A model generated the notes under the pieces. It made no database searches. It worked only from the letters and a program-made list of their open reading frames with translations, and was not told where the DNA came from. A DNA stretch of 15,467 bases, taken from Desulfuromonas sp. GTDB taxonomy: Bacteria > Desulfobacterota > Desulfuromonadia > Desulfuromonadales > SZUA-401. The position numbers and the translations under genes are program-made. Positions 14,460 through 15,467 of this stretch are shown here, piece after piece. Within the stretch, counting starts at the first letter, position 1, and each line of letters starts with the position of its first letter. The stretch lies in assembly GCA_002869605.1 (NCBI GenBank), contig PKUI01000107.1, positions 1-15,467 on the forward strand, written 5' to 3'.

Positions 14460-15148
14460 GCGAAGCCATCATCCGCCTGATGATCGTCGAGGACGACTTG
14501 CGCATCTCCGAGCTGCACCGGCGCTTCGTCGAGAAGACCGAGGGCTTCGAGGTGGTCGGAGTCGCCAACACCATCGCCGGGGCGAGCGAGATGGTCGAAC
14601 TGCTCGCTCCCGACCTGATCCTGCTCGACCTGTTCTTCCCGGAGGGGAGCGGTATGGAGTTGCTGCGCGAACTGCGCGCCGGCGAACAGCACGTCGACGT
14701 GATCCTGATCACCGCTGCCCGCGAGGTGAGCGCGCTGCAGGAGGCGCTGCATGGTGGGGTCTTCGACTACCTGGTGAAGCCGGTCTACTTCGACCGCTTC
14801 CAGGAGGCGCTGGCCAAGTACCGCGACTACCATGGGCGCATGCAGGACGGCGGGACCCTCGAGCAGCAGGAGATCGATCGCCTGCTGCAGTCCCGCAGCA
14901 GCGAAGAGGCTCCAACGCGAGGTCTCCCCAAGGGGATCGACCCGTTGACCCTGAACAAGGTGCGCCAGGTCTTTGAGGATACGGACGTCACCGATTTGAA
15001 CGCCGAGGAGGTCGGCGGGCAGATCGGGGTCAGCCGCATCACCGCGCGCCGCTACCTGGAGTTCCTGATCACCGAAGGGTTCCTTGCCGCCGACCTGCTC
15101 TACGGGGCGGTCGGGCGCCCGGAGCGGCGTTATTTCAAGCGCTCTTAG
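14456..15148 (+). CDS. dcuR: DcuR/CitB-family response regulator
   Basis: The 230-residue regulator has a receiver domain with the acidic pocket VEDD (Asp13, Asp14), phosphoacceptor Asp58 in LILLDLFFP, Thr86 in LITAA and Lys108 in LVKPV. A linker of about 40 residues follows, then a C-terminal helix-turn-helix, LNAEEVGGQIGVSRITARRY (181-200), ending RRYFKRS, as in CitB/DcuR regulators. AAGGAG (14442-14447) lies within the end of the kinase gene and the start overlaps its stop codon, so the pair are translationally coupled. Phosphorylated by the upstream kinase, it should activate the dicarboxylate transport gene that follows; the repeats at 15169-15201 are candidate binding sites. Confidence 0.94.
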   Translation: MSEAIIRLMIVEDDLRISELHRRFVEKTEGFEVVGVANTIAGASEMVELLAPDLILLDLFFPEGSGMELLRELRAGEQHVDVILITAAREVSALQEALHGGVFDYLVKPVYFDRFQEALAKYRDYHGRMQDGGTLEQQEIDRLLQSRSSEEAPTRGLPKGIDPLTLNKVRQVFEDTDVTDLNAEEVGGQIGVSRITARRYLEFLITEGFLAADLLYGAVGRPERRYFKRS

Positions 15149-15168
15149 CCCCCTGAACAGAATGTACA

Positions 15169-15238
15169 AAACTTCAACAAAGAACTCATTTTTTTAAACT
15201 TTCCCAATATTTACACCCATTTGATTCGCCTCTAAGCT
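15169..15238 (+). promoter_or_regulatory. Promoter and possible DcuR-binding repeats before the carrier gene
   Basis: TTTACA (15210-15215) and TAAGCT (15233-15238) are 17 bases apart, giving a good -35 and a weak -10 box. Just upstream, in an AT-rich tract, AAACTT (15169), GAACTC (15182) and AAACTT (15196) recur at 13-14 base steps. This fits an activated promoter with direct-repeat sites for the adjacent response regulator. The repeats are seen; the binding is inferred. Confidence 0.45.
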
Positions 15239-15309
15239 GGATTCAGACAGTCACCCAAAGCAGACCGATGTGACCGTCGTTGTACCCACACCAGCCTGAG
15301 GAGGCGATT

Positions 15310-15467
15310 ATGCTTTACATCCAATTTCTGTTCCTGCTGTTGATGCTCTATCTCGGTAGCCGTTACGGCGGCATCGGTCTCGGGGTTGTTTCCGGTATCG
15401 GCCTGGCCATCGAAGTGTTCGTGTTCAAGATGCCGCCGACCAGTCCGCCGATCACCGTGATGCTGAT
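15310..15467 (+). CDS. dcuB: DcuB-type anaerobic C4-dicarboxylate carrier, N-terminal part (cut by window edge)
   Basis: Fifty-two codons are visible. They encode a hydrophobic first segment (MLYIQFLFLLLMLYLG), SRYGGIGLGVVSGIGLA and a second segment leading to KMPPTSPPITVML. This matches the opening of DcuA/DcuB carriers, closer to DcuB in the P-rich PP(I/V)xVML region. Such inner-membrane carriers exchange fumarate for succinate during fumarate respiration; Geobacter sulfurreducens uses a DcuB protein in this way. GAGGAGG at 15298-15304 sets ATG 15310. It lies 161 bases downstream of the response regulator with its own promoter-like element. Confidence 0.88.
   Translation, partial: MLYIQFLFLLLMLYLGSRYGGIGLGVVSGIGLAIEVFVFKMPPTSPPITVML

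Noticed and set aside
13976..15169. 397-codon minus-strand frame across the kinase and regulator genes
   Set aside because: Antisense to two genes with complete, well-known domain motifs; long antisense frames are common in GC-rich DNA.
1..15467. CRISPR array, phage or transposon systems
   Set aside because: No regularly spaced repeats, integrase, transposase or phage structural gene is visible on either strand.

Overview
The window looks like chromosomal DNA from a GC-rich, respiratory, Gram-negative bacterium of the Desulfuromonadales/Geobacterales kind (inference). The reasons are a porin plus multihaem cytochrome c operon typical of extracellular electron transfer, a DcuS/DcuR-type C4-dicarboxylate two-component system next to a DcuB-type carrier, and a GAF-type sigma-54 activator. 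I see no rRNA, tRNA, CRISPR array, insertion sequence or phage gene. Both ends cut through genes.

Region 1 (1-4865) is an electron-conduit locus. A truncated sigma-54 enhancer-binding regulator on the minus strand faces away from three plus-strand genes: an outer-membrane beta-barrel protein, a periplasmic cytochrome with 9 CxxCH motifs plus one broken one (CLEFH), and a lipoprotein cytochrome with 13 CxxCH motifs. The shared intergenic region carries three related inverted repeats (TTGCC-N6-GGCAA type) and a -24/-12 promoter-like element, and a strong terminator closes the operon. Together the three proteins have the parts of a porin-cytochrome conduit that moves electrons across the outer membrane.

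Region 2 (4866-6458) holds two single genes: a stand-alone EAL-domain c-di-GMP phosphodiesterase with all catalytic residues, and a small STAS/SpoIIAA-like protein whose GC content (about 42%) is far below its surroundings. A bidirectional terminator follows.

Region 3 (6459-12713) is a quinone/electrophile and redox-stress cluster arranged around a LysR regulator. Reading leftward are an F420-type NADP-dependent oxidoreductase, a glutathionyl-hydroquinone reductase (YqjG type), a DoxX membrane protein, then after an attenuator-like hairpin a DODA/YgiD-type extradiol dioxygenase and an Nfu-type Fe-S scaffold. Reading rightward are the LysR gene, an exported SnoaL-like protein and a QorB-type quinone oxidoreductase. 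Three hairpins lie between qorB and the next gene.

Region 4 (12822-15467) is a DcuS/CitA-family sensor kinase and a DcuR/CitB-family response regulator overlapping by ATGA, then a promoter region with short repeats, then the start of a DcuB-type carrier. This would be the fumarate/succinate sensing and exchange module, placing regulation of soluble-acceptor respiration about 8 kb from the extracellular-electron-transfer operon.
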